From contig CM044489.1 of the NCBI GenBank assembly GCA_024364805.1, positions 4,627,259-4,651,478 of the forward strand: a stretch of DNA of 24,220 nt, written 5' to 3'. Positions 10,568-19,867 of the stretch are shown here, piece after piece. The stretch's first letter is position 1. Every line of letters begins with the position of its first letter. The DNA is from Euprymna scolopes (taxonomy: Eukaryota > Mollusca > Cephalopoda > Sepiida > Sepiolidae). The position numbers and the translations under genes were made by a program. The notes under the pieces are model-generated. The model worked only from the letters and a program-made list of their open reading frames with translations. It was not told the DNA's origin and searched no databases.

Positions 10568-12177
10568 GTCTGTCCTGAGTTCAAGACAAAAAATAAATAA
10601 AGACTAACATATTGATCTGAATAACCTTAGATATAGTCTCTATTTTTCCTCATTCTTAAAAATATTTTCTTGCTCGATTTACATGAAAACAGTTCACACA
10701 TCTTTCCACAGTGTCATTCTATTGTGTATCCATTTTTCTCTGACTCATTCTTTTGTTTAACAAAGGCAAAACATTTATTCAGTAAAAGTCTGCATGAGAA
10801 CATTTCGTGGGAAACTTAAAGAAAATACTTTTAAAATGTCAATGAGACATAAATAATAATACTGTCTACACAAATGCCCGTAAAAATTGTTTTGTGACCA
10901 TATTTTGTGCACACGATTAAACCCAACATAAACTCTATGATCTCATCCAGTGCAGACGTGTTTATTTCAAGTGCGGGAATCTTGTTATTGGGCGCTGATA
11001 ATAAGGTCACGTAAAAATATCATAATTTACTACCTGTATTGATCGGGTCTTTCTCGTTTTGCTGATAAAAAACAAAACCCCTCTAAGCTTATGCTTTCCT
11101 GCACCGATAGAACACTGGATTATATCAAAACCCATTCACGCACATACACACATCTGCATACAAAATACTTTTATCGTTATTGATATATTTATATACTGTG
11201 ATGTAGAACAATTATTCGGAAAGGCCATCGCCGAATTAAAATCATTTTACCAGATAACTGCTAGGTATAATGTAACTTATATGAAGTGACTTAGATCCTT
11301 TTCCAGACTTTTTAGCACATGCATTTGAAATTGTCAGAGACCCTTAAAAATCCAATATGCCAGACACTGGCGTAGACAGAGTAACCGTCACACGGGACGG
11401 TCGCTCAAATGTCATTCCACTAACCTTCAATTCATCCTATGCCGAATGGTTAGCTATCTTAACTTTTCATGCATGCTCTACTTACTTCCTGACCGGTGTA
11501 TTACTGCTAAGATGTAAAACCAAATACAAAATTAAATCCGAAAAAACAATCTGTTTAAATACAACTATCCATTATATCACACTAATAATACACTTTTACA
11601 AGTATAAAATCCGGGTATGAAAACCTTTTTAGGAAGAACAGAAGAAGTGTGCACTATGACAATTCACTTATTTAATGGATGAAAAAATGAATTCATTGTT
11701 GTTCTGAGGAAATAAAAAGAGGCATTAGAAACGCAGTCGAATAGAAACGCTGAAAAAGAAAAAAAGGACCACTCAGTGAGAAAAGAAGTAAGACGCCTAT
11801 ACACAATAGAAAAAGAAAAGGAAACACTGAGTTAACGATCTTTTTATTTTATAATTAAATCTGCGTAAGAATGACAAATATGCAGTTTTGTTACGATGAT
11901 TTTTCCGAACAATTACGAGTATTTTCAGGTAGATAATGAGAAAGAACCGGGATATACGTAGACGCTTAAGTAATCGAATTCAAGTTAGTAGACGCAAAAA
12001 AATTTATGAGAACTTTTTTTTCAATTATTTTTGGTGAAATTCACACTTAAATAAAGTTATTTTTGCCAAAGTCTTCAGATAATTAAGATAATGAATCGAT
12101 AAACGTTGTTTAAGCTACTACACATACCATAGAGAACCACGCCAAGAGAATGTGGAGGGACGGAAATCAAAGAAACA
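10568..12177. other. No recognised feature
   Basis: AT-rich sequence. Open frames at 11059-11289 and 11357-11620 (76-87 codons) show no domain. I saw no transposon peptides on either strand. Confidence 0.4.
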
Positions 12178-13320
12178 ATTTTTTTTTTTTTTTTTTTACA
12201 TTTTCACCCCAAACAAGGCACATTGCCACTTTGGTGTAGGAGGCTACTATCCGGGGAAACAACTACTGGGGTACTATGTAGGGATTAGGGCAGCGAGATG
12301 TTGGTTCACGTTGCACTTGAACTTATGCATGTCAGTACAGTTGGGAAAGCAGTGACCTGGAATGAAATTCCAAAGTCTAGCAGTTCTGGGGAAGAAACTA
12401 CTGGAGTAGAAATATCTTTTACATCTAGGGATCTCTACAGTGTGGGGGTGGGATTTTGCAGCTTGTCGGGTCTGTCGAGGGTGTTCACGTCGTGGGGGCA
12501 CAAGTGCTTGCAGTTCTTCAGAGCATTCACCATTATAATACTTGTAGAACAGGCAGAGGGATGCAACGTTTCGACGATGGGACAGAGGCTGAAGTTTAGA
12601 TTCCAATTTAGGGCCTATCAGATTTGCGACTCTCTTTTGAACCCTGTCAAGGAGCGAGAGACAAGTAGCCGATGCACCGGCCCAAATATGACAGCAATAC
12701 TCCATACATGGGGGAATAGTGGCCTTATAGAGGTACAGGATACTTTCGGGTGTTAGAAGTTTTCTAGCACGGTAGAGAGATCCCACCTTCCTTGCAGCGG
12801 CCCTGGCAATGCCCTCGATGTAATTGTTCCAGCTCATGTTTCCTGTGAACGTTAGGCCAATGAGCTTGAGAGACGTACTCTCAGATAAAGAGTCGTTGGC
12901 CATTGCTATAGGTGGTAGAGAAGGTTTATTGTAATTATTGAATGAAACCAGTTTTGTCTTGGTGGCATTGAACGTTACCATCCATTTTTGTCCCCATTCC
13001 ACTACTGATTGGAGGTCATCCTCTAGTGTTTCTGCCATTACTTTAGATATATGTTCATTTGTTTTCCTGTCGTGCCTGCTATAGAGTGTGGTTTCATCAG
13101 CAAATATACCCATCTCAGAGGCAATTTTGTCGGGGAGGTCATTTATGAATATCAGGAACAGCAGAGGTCCAAGGATAGATCCCTGGGGGACTCCCGCATT
13201 TATATCATATTGTTTAGATGTACGACCGTCGAGGACAAAAATCAAATATGGTTCCAACAAGGAACAATCAGAAAGTTCATGTAGAAACAGAAATTCAAAC
13301 ACCCTTTCGCCTGCATAATG
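12178..13320 (-). mobile_element. LINE copy B, CR1/Jockey-type, 5'-truncated, youngest of its family here
   Basis: A poly-A tail (T run, about 12180-12198) and a short 3' UTR of about 75 bp precede an open frame read on the minus strand. The element stops at about 13320, inside the reverse transcriptase, as expected for 5' truncation in target-primed reverse transcription. The 3' UTR matches copies A and D. I saw no clear target-site duplication between the flanks (12160-12178 against 13320-13345). It has the fewest breaks of the A/B/D family copies, so it is probably the most recent. The first 20-25 codons of the frame fit the family less well and may contain a small internal change. Confidence 0.92.
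12274..13302 (-). CDS. Partial LINE ORF2: C-terminal half of reverse transcriptase
   Basis: The 342-codon frame encodes the C-terminal part of a non-LTR retrotransposon RT, which copies element RNA at a nicked target. Residues 37-42 are GVPQGS, followed by LLFLIFINDLP (RT block B). The catalytic box reads FADE at residues 67-70, where active enzymes have (F/Y)ADD, so a catalytic Asp is replaced by Glu. Then come MVTFNATKTKL (about residue 107 on), GLTFTGNMSWNNYI, GSLYRARKLLTPE and a Cys/His-containing segment MEYCCHIWAG of the thumb. The C-terminal domain has SLCLFYKYYNGECSEEL and the natural stop TAG at 12276-12274. The N-terminal endonuclease and RT fingers are missing through truncation. 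The start Met is internal to the original protein and is not a true start. Confidence 0.88.
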   Translation of the reverse strand: MFEFLFLHELSDCSLLEPYLIFVLDGRTSKQYDINAGVPQGSILGPLLFLIFINDLPDKIASEMGIFADETTLYSRHDRKTNEHISKVMAETLEDDLQSVVEWGQKWMVTFNATKTKLVSFNNYNKPSLPPIAMANDSLSESTSLKLIGLTFTGNMSWNNYIEGIARAAARKVGSLYRARKLLTPESILYLYKATIPPCMEYCCHIWAGASATCLSLLDRVQKRVANLIGPKLESKLQPLSHRRNVASLCLFYKYYNGECSEELQALVPPRREHPRQTRQAAKSHPHTVEIPRCKRYFYSSSFFPRTARLWNFIPGHCFPNCTDMHKFKCNVNQHLAALIPT

Positions 13321-14034
13321 AACTAGGAAACTTAATATATTACTGAGCTTCCTCCCACTTTTCTACGCCCTCTTTTCTATCTTTGCGATTATCGTATGCT
13401 CTTGCAACAGCAGAAAATTTGCCAGCCACCCAACCTTCTACATTATAAAAAAAAGTTCCAAACAAAAAAAAACTATAAAAATGATCACTAACAATCGGCA
13501 CAGAATTAATAACTAACAAAAAAAGCATTACAATGTCTTTTCTCGAAAAAAAAAACAAGTTGGCCCTCAAATAAAAATTAAAAAAAATAATGAATAGATT
13601 TCATAAAAAGACATCTACATTTTTTTTACTTTCTTTTACTCCGTTTTTCTGTACTCGTTAAAATTTACACTTTTCCAATAGTGTTTTACTTATTTTCTAT
13701 TTTACATATATTGACAACTATTTCGCGTTATTTTTGTTTTTGCCTTCTTCGCGTTTCTGCATGATCATTTATTAATTCTTCCCAATATCTGCTGAGAAAC
13801 GTACAGAAGTTCGGAAAAAATCGCATTAACAAAACTGCATATGTAACGTAACGTAAACACGCTTTAAGCTATTTTACAGATTTGTTTCAGCATATCAAAT
13901 TTGAAATAGGCATGTGTAAAAGGACACATTTCTTACATTTTCATTCTTTTTTTTAAGGTGTATCTATATAAAACCAAAACAAAAAAAAAATAAATATTAC
14001 AGACTGCTTTGAAAGCGGGACAAAACAAGTCCCA

Positions 14035-14038
<4 letters not shown>
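13321..14038. other. No recognised feature
   Basis: A/T-homopolymer-rich sequence. A 76-codon minus-strand frame (13340-13570) contains a polar stretch (ARAYDNRKDRKEG) but no known domain. At 14006-14033 two small hairpins lie back to back (GCTTT-g-AAAGC, then GGGAC-7 nt-GTCCC) just before the next (TA)n array. Confidence 0.4.
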
Positions 14039-14096
<58 letters not shown>

Positions 14097-14106
14097 ATTA
14101 TTATTA
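14039..14106. repeat. (TA)n then (TTA)n microsatellite
   Basis: TA dinucleotides to 14092, continuing as ATT/TTA trinucleotides to about 14106. Confidence 0.96.
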
Positions 14107-14234
14107 AAGATCGCAACATTACATAAAACGCTACACTCCAGCGTACTTTGAACTTTAGCAGAAATGTTCACTTTCCGAAAATTTAAATGATAAACAGCCA
14201 TTCACACAAGAATATACGTTCGATATTATTGCCC

Positions 14235-16440
14235 TACAATGAATGTTTTTCTGTTTTCTTTGTTGCAAACTCCTCAAAATCTGTTTGTTTATAAGTTCAA
14301 TTTCAATAGACAGGACAGCCAGATCCGACAATCTCGACTACCTCATGGTTGGCCGGAGGTATTTTTGTTATAAGTTTCGTTTTGGTGAAACTTTTCTCAC
14401 ATGATGCCACAGAAACACATATTGTCAGTAGAAATTTTAGAGCCGGCGTAAGATACGACAATGATTCAACAAAGTCTCACTTTATGATAAACTGGAAGTG
14501 CAGTACATCCCAATGCTTACCTTCATCCAAGTTTATTTCAGCTGCATGTAGGTGTCGCTTTAAACGTGGAATTTCCACACAAAGGTCTTCATTAGATAGC
14601 TCATCATACACAGCTGTAAGCTTAGCAACAGACAGCTGTATTCCTTCTTCGCTGGCACACATAATATTTTCTGGAGAAACGGCAGGAGGTCAACAAAATA
14701 TCAATCACTGCATGTACTCGATATTGAAAACGTCCAGGTCTTCTTACATTGCTTTCTTACTCTCCTTTGACAATGACAATCCAGCATCTCTTTCCCCCGC
14801 CCTGACATTCTGTTCTTTCTTCTGATTCTTCTTTCTGTACAGATATCGTTGTTCACATTTTGCAAGTGCGTGCTGGACAGCATTGTCAACAACAGGGTAA
14901 TACATGCTTTGCGTATGTACTTCTGAGCTACGATTACTTCTTGTAAAACGTCACTCCAGAATATCAAGAAAGCAATGGAGGAAAAGTCGCATATAGCTGG
15001 GAACAGATTGTCTCGTCGGTTTCTTCTACATATATCCAATAGCTTCCACTAATTGGTTAAACTTTTGTCTAACCGATGTCACTGCATCAGCATGTGTACT
15101 CAAGCGAATTGTGAATAATTTCTTCAATGTAAGACCCGTTGACTTTACTAACACATCCAAGCGATGGGTTAAAAGAGCGAAAATAGTATACAGCGCCTCA
15201 AGACTGCCCAAACTGTTACACTAGAAGGATTGTTAGAAAATGAATGTTTCCCACAAAGGTTCAATGAATGATTAGATTAAGGTACAAAAACGGGCCTTGG
15301 ATTAACGTCCTTGATGTTTTTTGTTTTTTGCACACCACCATGGATTTCAGCAGTGCTTACAGCATTATCATACCCTTGCCCGCGGCAGAACTTAATATCT
15401 AGTCATTCGTTTTCTTATTTCTCGAGGATATCGTAAGTTAATGCTGTAGCTGTTTTACGTTTCAAATATAAACAGGAATGAATCACACTCTTCAACTGCA
15501 CCATGGCAGATATGTACTTATCTAATTACTGTTTACATTTGATATGCATGCGATACTCTGGTGTGCAATCAAAAAGTAAAATAAGTACTTTGCATTATTG
15601 ATGTCAAGAGCAAGTTTTCCAATCACATGTTAGCCAAAAGACTCATTTTGTGTTCACGCAACATGTATGAACATATTGTCTGACTCTCCGTGCTTTGTTG
15701 GAGGCTGAAAAGATAGCCATTTAATTGTACATCAGAGTGAGATAACAATTCGACATGTTCCAAGAAGTTGCCTTTGTTTAATGAGGAGGTATTCTCCTGA
15801 TGTCCTCTAAATGCTAAATTCTATCGTGCAAGACAAGTATAACGTCTAAAATACTGTACAGAATGTCTCTGAACTTCCTTTTCACTTTTTCCATGAGGGA
15901 AATATGTGTTGCATCGAATTTTTCTTTTGCAGCAGGAGTGGTGAAACCAGCGGTTTCTAATTCTTCCAGCAAGGCAGATGGTCCTTTGACTGTTCATGCT
16001 CAATAATTTTGGGATTTAGCTTCCACCAGGTTTCAAATAAGTGACGAAACTAGATGTTCCAGGAGGCTTGTCATCTTTGACAAAAAACTGACAGACAATG
16101 CAGTAAAAATTTCCGTCGAGCAACGAGTAAGCCATCCACGATCGTAGCACGCAGTCGCCATTTGACAATGAGGGATAAAACCAGGTTGTAGATAGTTGCC
16201 GAAATTCACCTTTAACCTTTTAACCTGATATTTTCACCGACTTGAAAGGTCCCTGCTTATTCTGGGATGCCCCGCTCACCCTTTTGATGATGTCAATTCT
16301 TACACTATGAGACACAGGAAGTTGCTACGATGACACATGGTTAAATTGTAACAAATTACTGGTGGTGCTGCCGACGAAGCCTTCAATCTGTCCTCATGAT
16401 CGAGTTCCAATCGCTGTATCCTAATGATCTTCAATATGAG
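14235..16440 (-). pseudogene. hAT transposase fossil, ZMYM1/TTF-zinc-finger type
   Basis: Minus-strand translation in changing frames gives, in order, the parts of a hAT-superfamily transposase of the kind often annotated as zinc finger MYM-type protein 1-like. The TTF-type zinc finger start (WMAYSLLDGNFYCIVCQFF, 16140-16081) comes first, preceded by QGPFKSVK near 16240. Then comes a HEQS-x-DH segment (about 15990-16010) and the core CRGQGYDNA...IHGGVQ...INP-like block (15290-15405). RLSTHADAVTSVRQKF (15035-15105) and FSSIAFLIFWSDVL (about 14930-14985) follow. The dimerisation region has EIPRLKRHLHAAEINLDE (14510-14570), the hallmark CVSVASCEKSF (14425-14385) and RLSDLAVLSIEIELINKQI (14345-14285). 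Several stops and frame changes separate them. It is a DNA-transposon relic, or a decayed host gene derived from one. Terminal inverted repeats were not found. Confidence 0.86.
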
Positions 16441-16881
16441 TTTGTTCTGTAGCGTTGTGTCTCGATTGCTCGCTCTCACTTGAAAAATGGCTTTCGGCCT
16501 GTTTTACACGCGCTCTTCATTCAGCTTCAATAAAATATGAACTTTTGACAGTTTCTGATTTTTGTATCAACTTCAGCATAGATTTAATGCCGTTTAGCGT
16601 TGATGCGGCATTTTGGACGGTTCAATGGTTTCATGATTATCCAAGTTTTGTTCATGAAAATAAATGAAATGCATGCTTTTGGAGAAAACCTGGCATGACT
16701 GTGCACGTAGGAAGCTTGAGAATATTTAGCATTCGTTTTTAAAGTTATAACAATAATAAATTAAAATAGAACATTTTATGCTTTTGGTAAGAAGGTTTTA
16801 GTTTTTTCTCCGAAAGACTTCTATGTCAACAAATAAGACAATAATACAGAAGAAGAAAATATCTATATAGTTTTCGTATTG

Positions 16882-16883
<2 letters not shown>
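16441..16883. other. Possible N-terminal remains of the hAT fossil, otherwise featureless
   Basis: Minus-strand translation near 16440-16560 gives a polar stretch (KQAESHFSSESEQSRHN) that would suit the disordered N-terminus of the hAT protein. It has no conserved motif to confirm this. The 70-codon plus-strand frame at 16455-16667 is probably chance. Confidence 0.3.

Positions 16884-16948
<65 letters not shown>
16884..16948. repeat. (TA)n microsatellite
   Basis: About 65 bp of uninterrupted TA dinucleotides. Confidence 0.96.
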
Positions 16949-16951
<3 letters not shown>

Positions 16952-16981
16952 ATATAAGAAATTGAACGAGATAAACATCTA

Positions 16982-17010
16982 AGAGAAGCGAAATTAACAA
17001 GTCGACTGTA
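16982..17010 (-). repeat. Inverted repeat, left member, pogo-like terminus candidate
   Basis: 29 bp whose reverse complement matches 17365-17393 at 25 of 29 positions. Read on the minus strand it begins TACAGTCGACTTGTTAATTT. A terminus starting CAGT next to TA resembles pogo/Tigger-type ends, by recall only. The TA lies on the side facing the partner, so the two ends point away from each other. Confidence 0.7.
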
Positions 17011-17364
17011 CGGCCTAGCAAAACAACGGATAACAAAAACTAATAATAAGCGTATTTTAATTATAAAATTATATGTACTAGTTATGAATATGTTAATAAT
17101 TAAATGAAATAATTATTGTTTTATTCAATTAGAATCTAATTTAATATAGCTTTCTAATAAACAAAAGATACCGTAAAAATCTAATTTCATAATCATCTCT
17201 CTGCATAATCAATTACTAAAACAAAACATAAAATGAAAAATAAAACAAAAACAATGAAATGAAATATCTAAAAAAATAATATAATACTGCAGAATAGTAA
17301 ACAAGCTATTTTAATGTTCCTTTTTAAGTTTAGGGCAATATAGTGTGAAAATAATCTTACGTTG
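17011..17364. other. AT-rich spacer between the two inverted repeats
   Basis: About 354 bp of A/T-rich sequence with no open frame or recognisable element. Confidence 0.45.
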
Positions 17365-17393
17365 TACAGTCGACTCGCTAATTTCGTTTCGCT
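17365..17393 (+). repeat. Inverted repeat, right member, pogo-like terminus candidate
   Basis: Reads TACAGTCGACTCGCTAATTT on the plus strand and continues TCGTTTCGC. It pairs with 16982-17010. No second terminus of either putative element was found beyond the pair. Confidence 0.7.
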
Positions 17394-17460
17394 AAAATTT
17401 TTGTTCCGTTCCTTTTTAGATCCTTTTCGCCGCCCCTATATTACGTACGATCTATGCCTG

Positions 17461-17526
17461 TACACACACACACACACACACGCACACGCACACACCCACA
17501 TACACGCACACACGCACACACACATA
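17461..17526. repeat. (CA)n-rich microsatellite
   Basis: CA dinucleotides with scattered G and T interruptions. Confidence 0.95.
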
Positions 17527-17608
17527 TATCGTTTAAGATTAACCAGAAAATATTAATAAAGGAAATCCAAAACTATATGAGTAATGCATAAAATGTATTT
17601 ATAATTAC

Positions 17609-17610
<2 letters not shown>

Positions 17611-17663
<53 letters not shown>
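17611..17663. repeat. (TAA)n microsatellite
   Basis: About 53 bp of uninterrupted TAA/ATA trinucleotides. Confidence 0.96.
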
Positions 17664-17763
17664 TTTAAAAAATGTATAACTGTATAAATATCTTTAACCT
17701 TTATATATTTAATTTTAAATTAATATTAATAATGTAAACATACACAATAACAATTATAGTTGG

Positions 17764-17909
17764 GGTGATAAGTACTTAAAGGGATTAATCCTAATCTTAT
17801 AAAAAAAAAGACAAATATATCCATTTTGAATTTGGCAACTGATAAATCACACAGGTAAGAACTTCCTTTTTATAGTGTGAAAAGGTGATAAGTACTTAAA
17901 GGGATTAAT
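17764..17909. repeat. Two identical 26-bp direct repeats, 120 bp apart
   Basis: A 26-base word beginning ggtgataagtacttaaaggg is identical at 17764-17789 and 17884-17909. The bases before each copy are also similar (tatagt plus a G/A-rich spacer). The 94 bp between do not repeat. It may be a remnant of a 120-bp tandem duplication, or direct repeats flanking a small insertion. Confidence 0.85.
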
Positions 17910-18237
17910 GCAATTAAGAATAGGAAATTAGATCAAATATTTGTAGTATGTTTTCTTCCCAAGTTTAAGGGAGGTGCTGTTTGATCAACACTAGTGGGGA
18001 GCATGGTGTAATATGTTGTGTTGTTTATAAATCCCCGAAACAGTGTTTCATGGAAAAGCAACGGATTATCCCTTATAAAATAGATTATTAGTGCTATACT
18101 AAATTCGAGAGCGAGTTGATGCAGTGATTGCAGGTGATTAAATGACTTACTGACTAGATGGTTTTCTAACGAATGATAAAAAAAAAACATTTTAAAAAAT
18201 GTTTGTATAGGTTGAAAGGTTAAAAACTTCAAACAAT
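17910..18237. other. No recognised feature
   Basis: The minus-strand frame 17933-18277 (114 codons) starts inside the (CA)n array and shows no domain. I treat it as chance. Confidence 0.4.
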
Positions 18238-18257
18238 ACACACACATACACACACAT

Positions 18258-18308
<51 letters not shown>
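18238..18308. repeat. Compound (CA)n/(TA)n microsatellite
   Basis: CA repeats with TACA interruptions to about 18279, then TA repeats to about 18308. Confidence 0.96.
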
Positions 18309-18311
<3 letters not shown>

Positions 18312-18666
18312 TAACGAACAGCAGTCAGGGTTAAAGTTAACTCTTAGTTAGATGGCGAAAAAAACATTAGTCGTGGTGGAACTTGGGTTAAGCCATACGT
18401 GGGGTACATATATACACATCATAGTTGAATAAAATTTTTTCATGAAATACATTTTGACCGTCTTTAAAATAGTTTAAAAGTATACACTTTCATTTTTACT
18501 TTGGAAAATTTTCATTGTCTTTTGTGGATCTTATCAGAATCCGAGTTACGTTAAAATAAATTTTCAAACGATATGAAAGATACAATTTGCAAAAATAATT
18601 TCTAGCAGTAGTCTTGTCGCCAAAAAGTGTTTTTGCGTAGAGGTGTGAAAACGGTTGAACCCACTA

Positions 18667-18668
<2 letters not shown>
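18309..18668. other. No recognised feature
   Basis: AT-rich sequence between two CA-containing microsatellites, with no open frame of note. Confidence 0.4.
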
Positions 18669-18704
<36 letters not shown>

Positions 18705-18765
18705 ACGCACACACACAAACACACACACAAACACACACACACACAAACACACACACATACGCACC
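18669..18765. repeat. (CA)n microsatellite at the 3' end of LINE copy C
   Basis: CA repeats with ACAA and CCCA variants. On the minus strand this is a (TG)n tail directly after the LINE's short A-rich segment near 18766-18780. It may have grown from the element's own tail or been the insertion target. Confidence 0.95.
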
Positions 18766-18869
18766 CATATTTTTTTACACAGTGATACCCACTTATCAAG
18801 GCCGGAAGCCACTCAGAGATAAGGGTTATAACAAGTACATTACGTTAGTGTGGAGATTTAATGAAGGGT

Positions 18870-19486
18870 TTACTTAAAGGGGCGGTTCATTAGGAATTTG
18901 TTAACGTTGGACTTGAAGACATCCAAGTTGTAGTCCGGTGGTAACCAGGCAGACGGAACAGAGTTCCACAGGCGTGCAGTTCTAAGAAAGAAGCTTTGTT
19001 CATGGAATCCACGTTTTGATTAAGGCACAGATAAAGAAAGGGGGACATTTTTCACAGTGGATTCAGCTAGACGGGTATTTTTCGTGAAAGATTGGCGAGG
19101 GGGGGCCAGAGATTGGAGTTCAGACGAGCACCTGCCATGGAAATGACAATAAAACAAGGATAGGCTCGCAACGTCTCTTCTGTTGGAGAGAGGTTCAGGG
19201 TAGAGAAAAGGGCACCCCCCACTAAGCCACGAAGTCTATTTTGTACTCTGTCAAGGCAGGATAGGCTGTTTTTAGCAGCTGCTGCCCTAATATTACAGCA
19301 GTATTCCATCCTTGGACGTACTTGGTTTTTATATAGATAGAGAATTGCATCAGTAGTGAGATATCTTCTGGAGCGGTAGAAGGATCCCACCATCTTTCCA
19401 GCGACCTTGGCAACATACTTGATGTACGTGTTCCATTTCAGATCAGGAGAAAAGGTACAATCCAGAAGCTTGTCAAAACACGGGGC
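18870..19486 (-). pseudogene. LINE copy C ORF2 segment: thumb and C-terminal domain
   Basis: It reads KWNTYIKYVAKVAGKMVGSF, RSRRYLTTDAILYLYK, MEYCCNIRAAA and LDRVQNRLRGLVGG. It loses frame near the G7 run at 19099-19105 and resumes as PRQSFTKNTRLAESTVKNVP, one stop (19022-19020), then SFFLRTARLWNSVPS and DVFKSNVNKFLMNRPFK to the natural stop. The C-terminal block corresponds to copy B's RTARLWNFIPG...HKFKCNVNQ. Confidence 0.88.
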
Positions 19487-19867
19487 CTAACCCAGACGAG
19501 AACCATCTATCCCAATTGATGCAATATGGGGATCAGAGCGTTGATGATGTAAGGATAAGAGTTTCGTTTTGGTTTCCTTAAAGCTAACCAGCCACATCTT
19601 CCCCAACTGAACCACGCGCTCGAGATCAGAGGAGAGAGAATCCGAGAGGACTTTGTCATTGAAAGCCTTTGATGTCTTGCCATAGATGGTCGTGTCATCA
19701 GCATAGATGTCAACGACTGATTTAAGTATGTTTTTAGGGAGGTCATTGATGTAGATCAGGAAGAGAGTTGGGCCCCGGATTGACCCCCAAGGGACTCCAG
19801 CATTAATATTGCAGGCCTCCGATTTTTGTCCATCGACCACTACTCTTATGAGCCTATCAGAGAGAAA
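19487..19867 (-). CDS. LINE copy C ORF2 segment: RT catalytic box
   Basis: It lies in the same frame as the preceding segment, after one stop codon. It reads NINAGVPWGSIRGP, where the usual GVPQGS has Trp for Gln, then LFLIYINDLP, the intact catalytic box YADDTTIYG, and MWLVSFKETKTKLLSL. It ends at TAG (19489-19487), after which the frame continues as FDKLLDCTFSPDLKWNTYI. The Trp and the stops mean this copy cannot make active enzyme as it stands. Confidence 0.9.
   Translation of the reverse strand, partial: FLSDRLIRVVVDGQKSEACNINAGVPWGSIRGPTLFLIYINDLPKNILKSVVDIYADDTTIYGKTSKAFNDKVLSDSLSSDLERVVQLGKMWLVSFKETKTKLLSLHHQRSDPHIASIGIDGSRLG

Noticed and set aside
12298-12756. 152-codon plus-strand frame.
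   Set aside because: It is antisense to the LINE copy B reading frame, which has the recognisable RT motifs.
12160-13345. Target-site duplication around LINE copy B.
   Set aside because: The flanks were compared by eye and no convincing match of 6 bp or more was found.
14349-14825. 158-codon plus-strand frame.
   Set aside because: It is antisense to the hAT fossil, whose hallmark motifs are on the minus strand.
17933-18799. Open frames with Cys/Val repeats at 17933-18277 and 18602-18799.
   Set aside because: These are translations of (CA)n arrays extended by chance.
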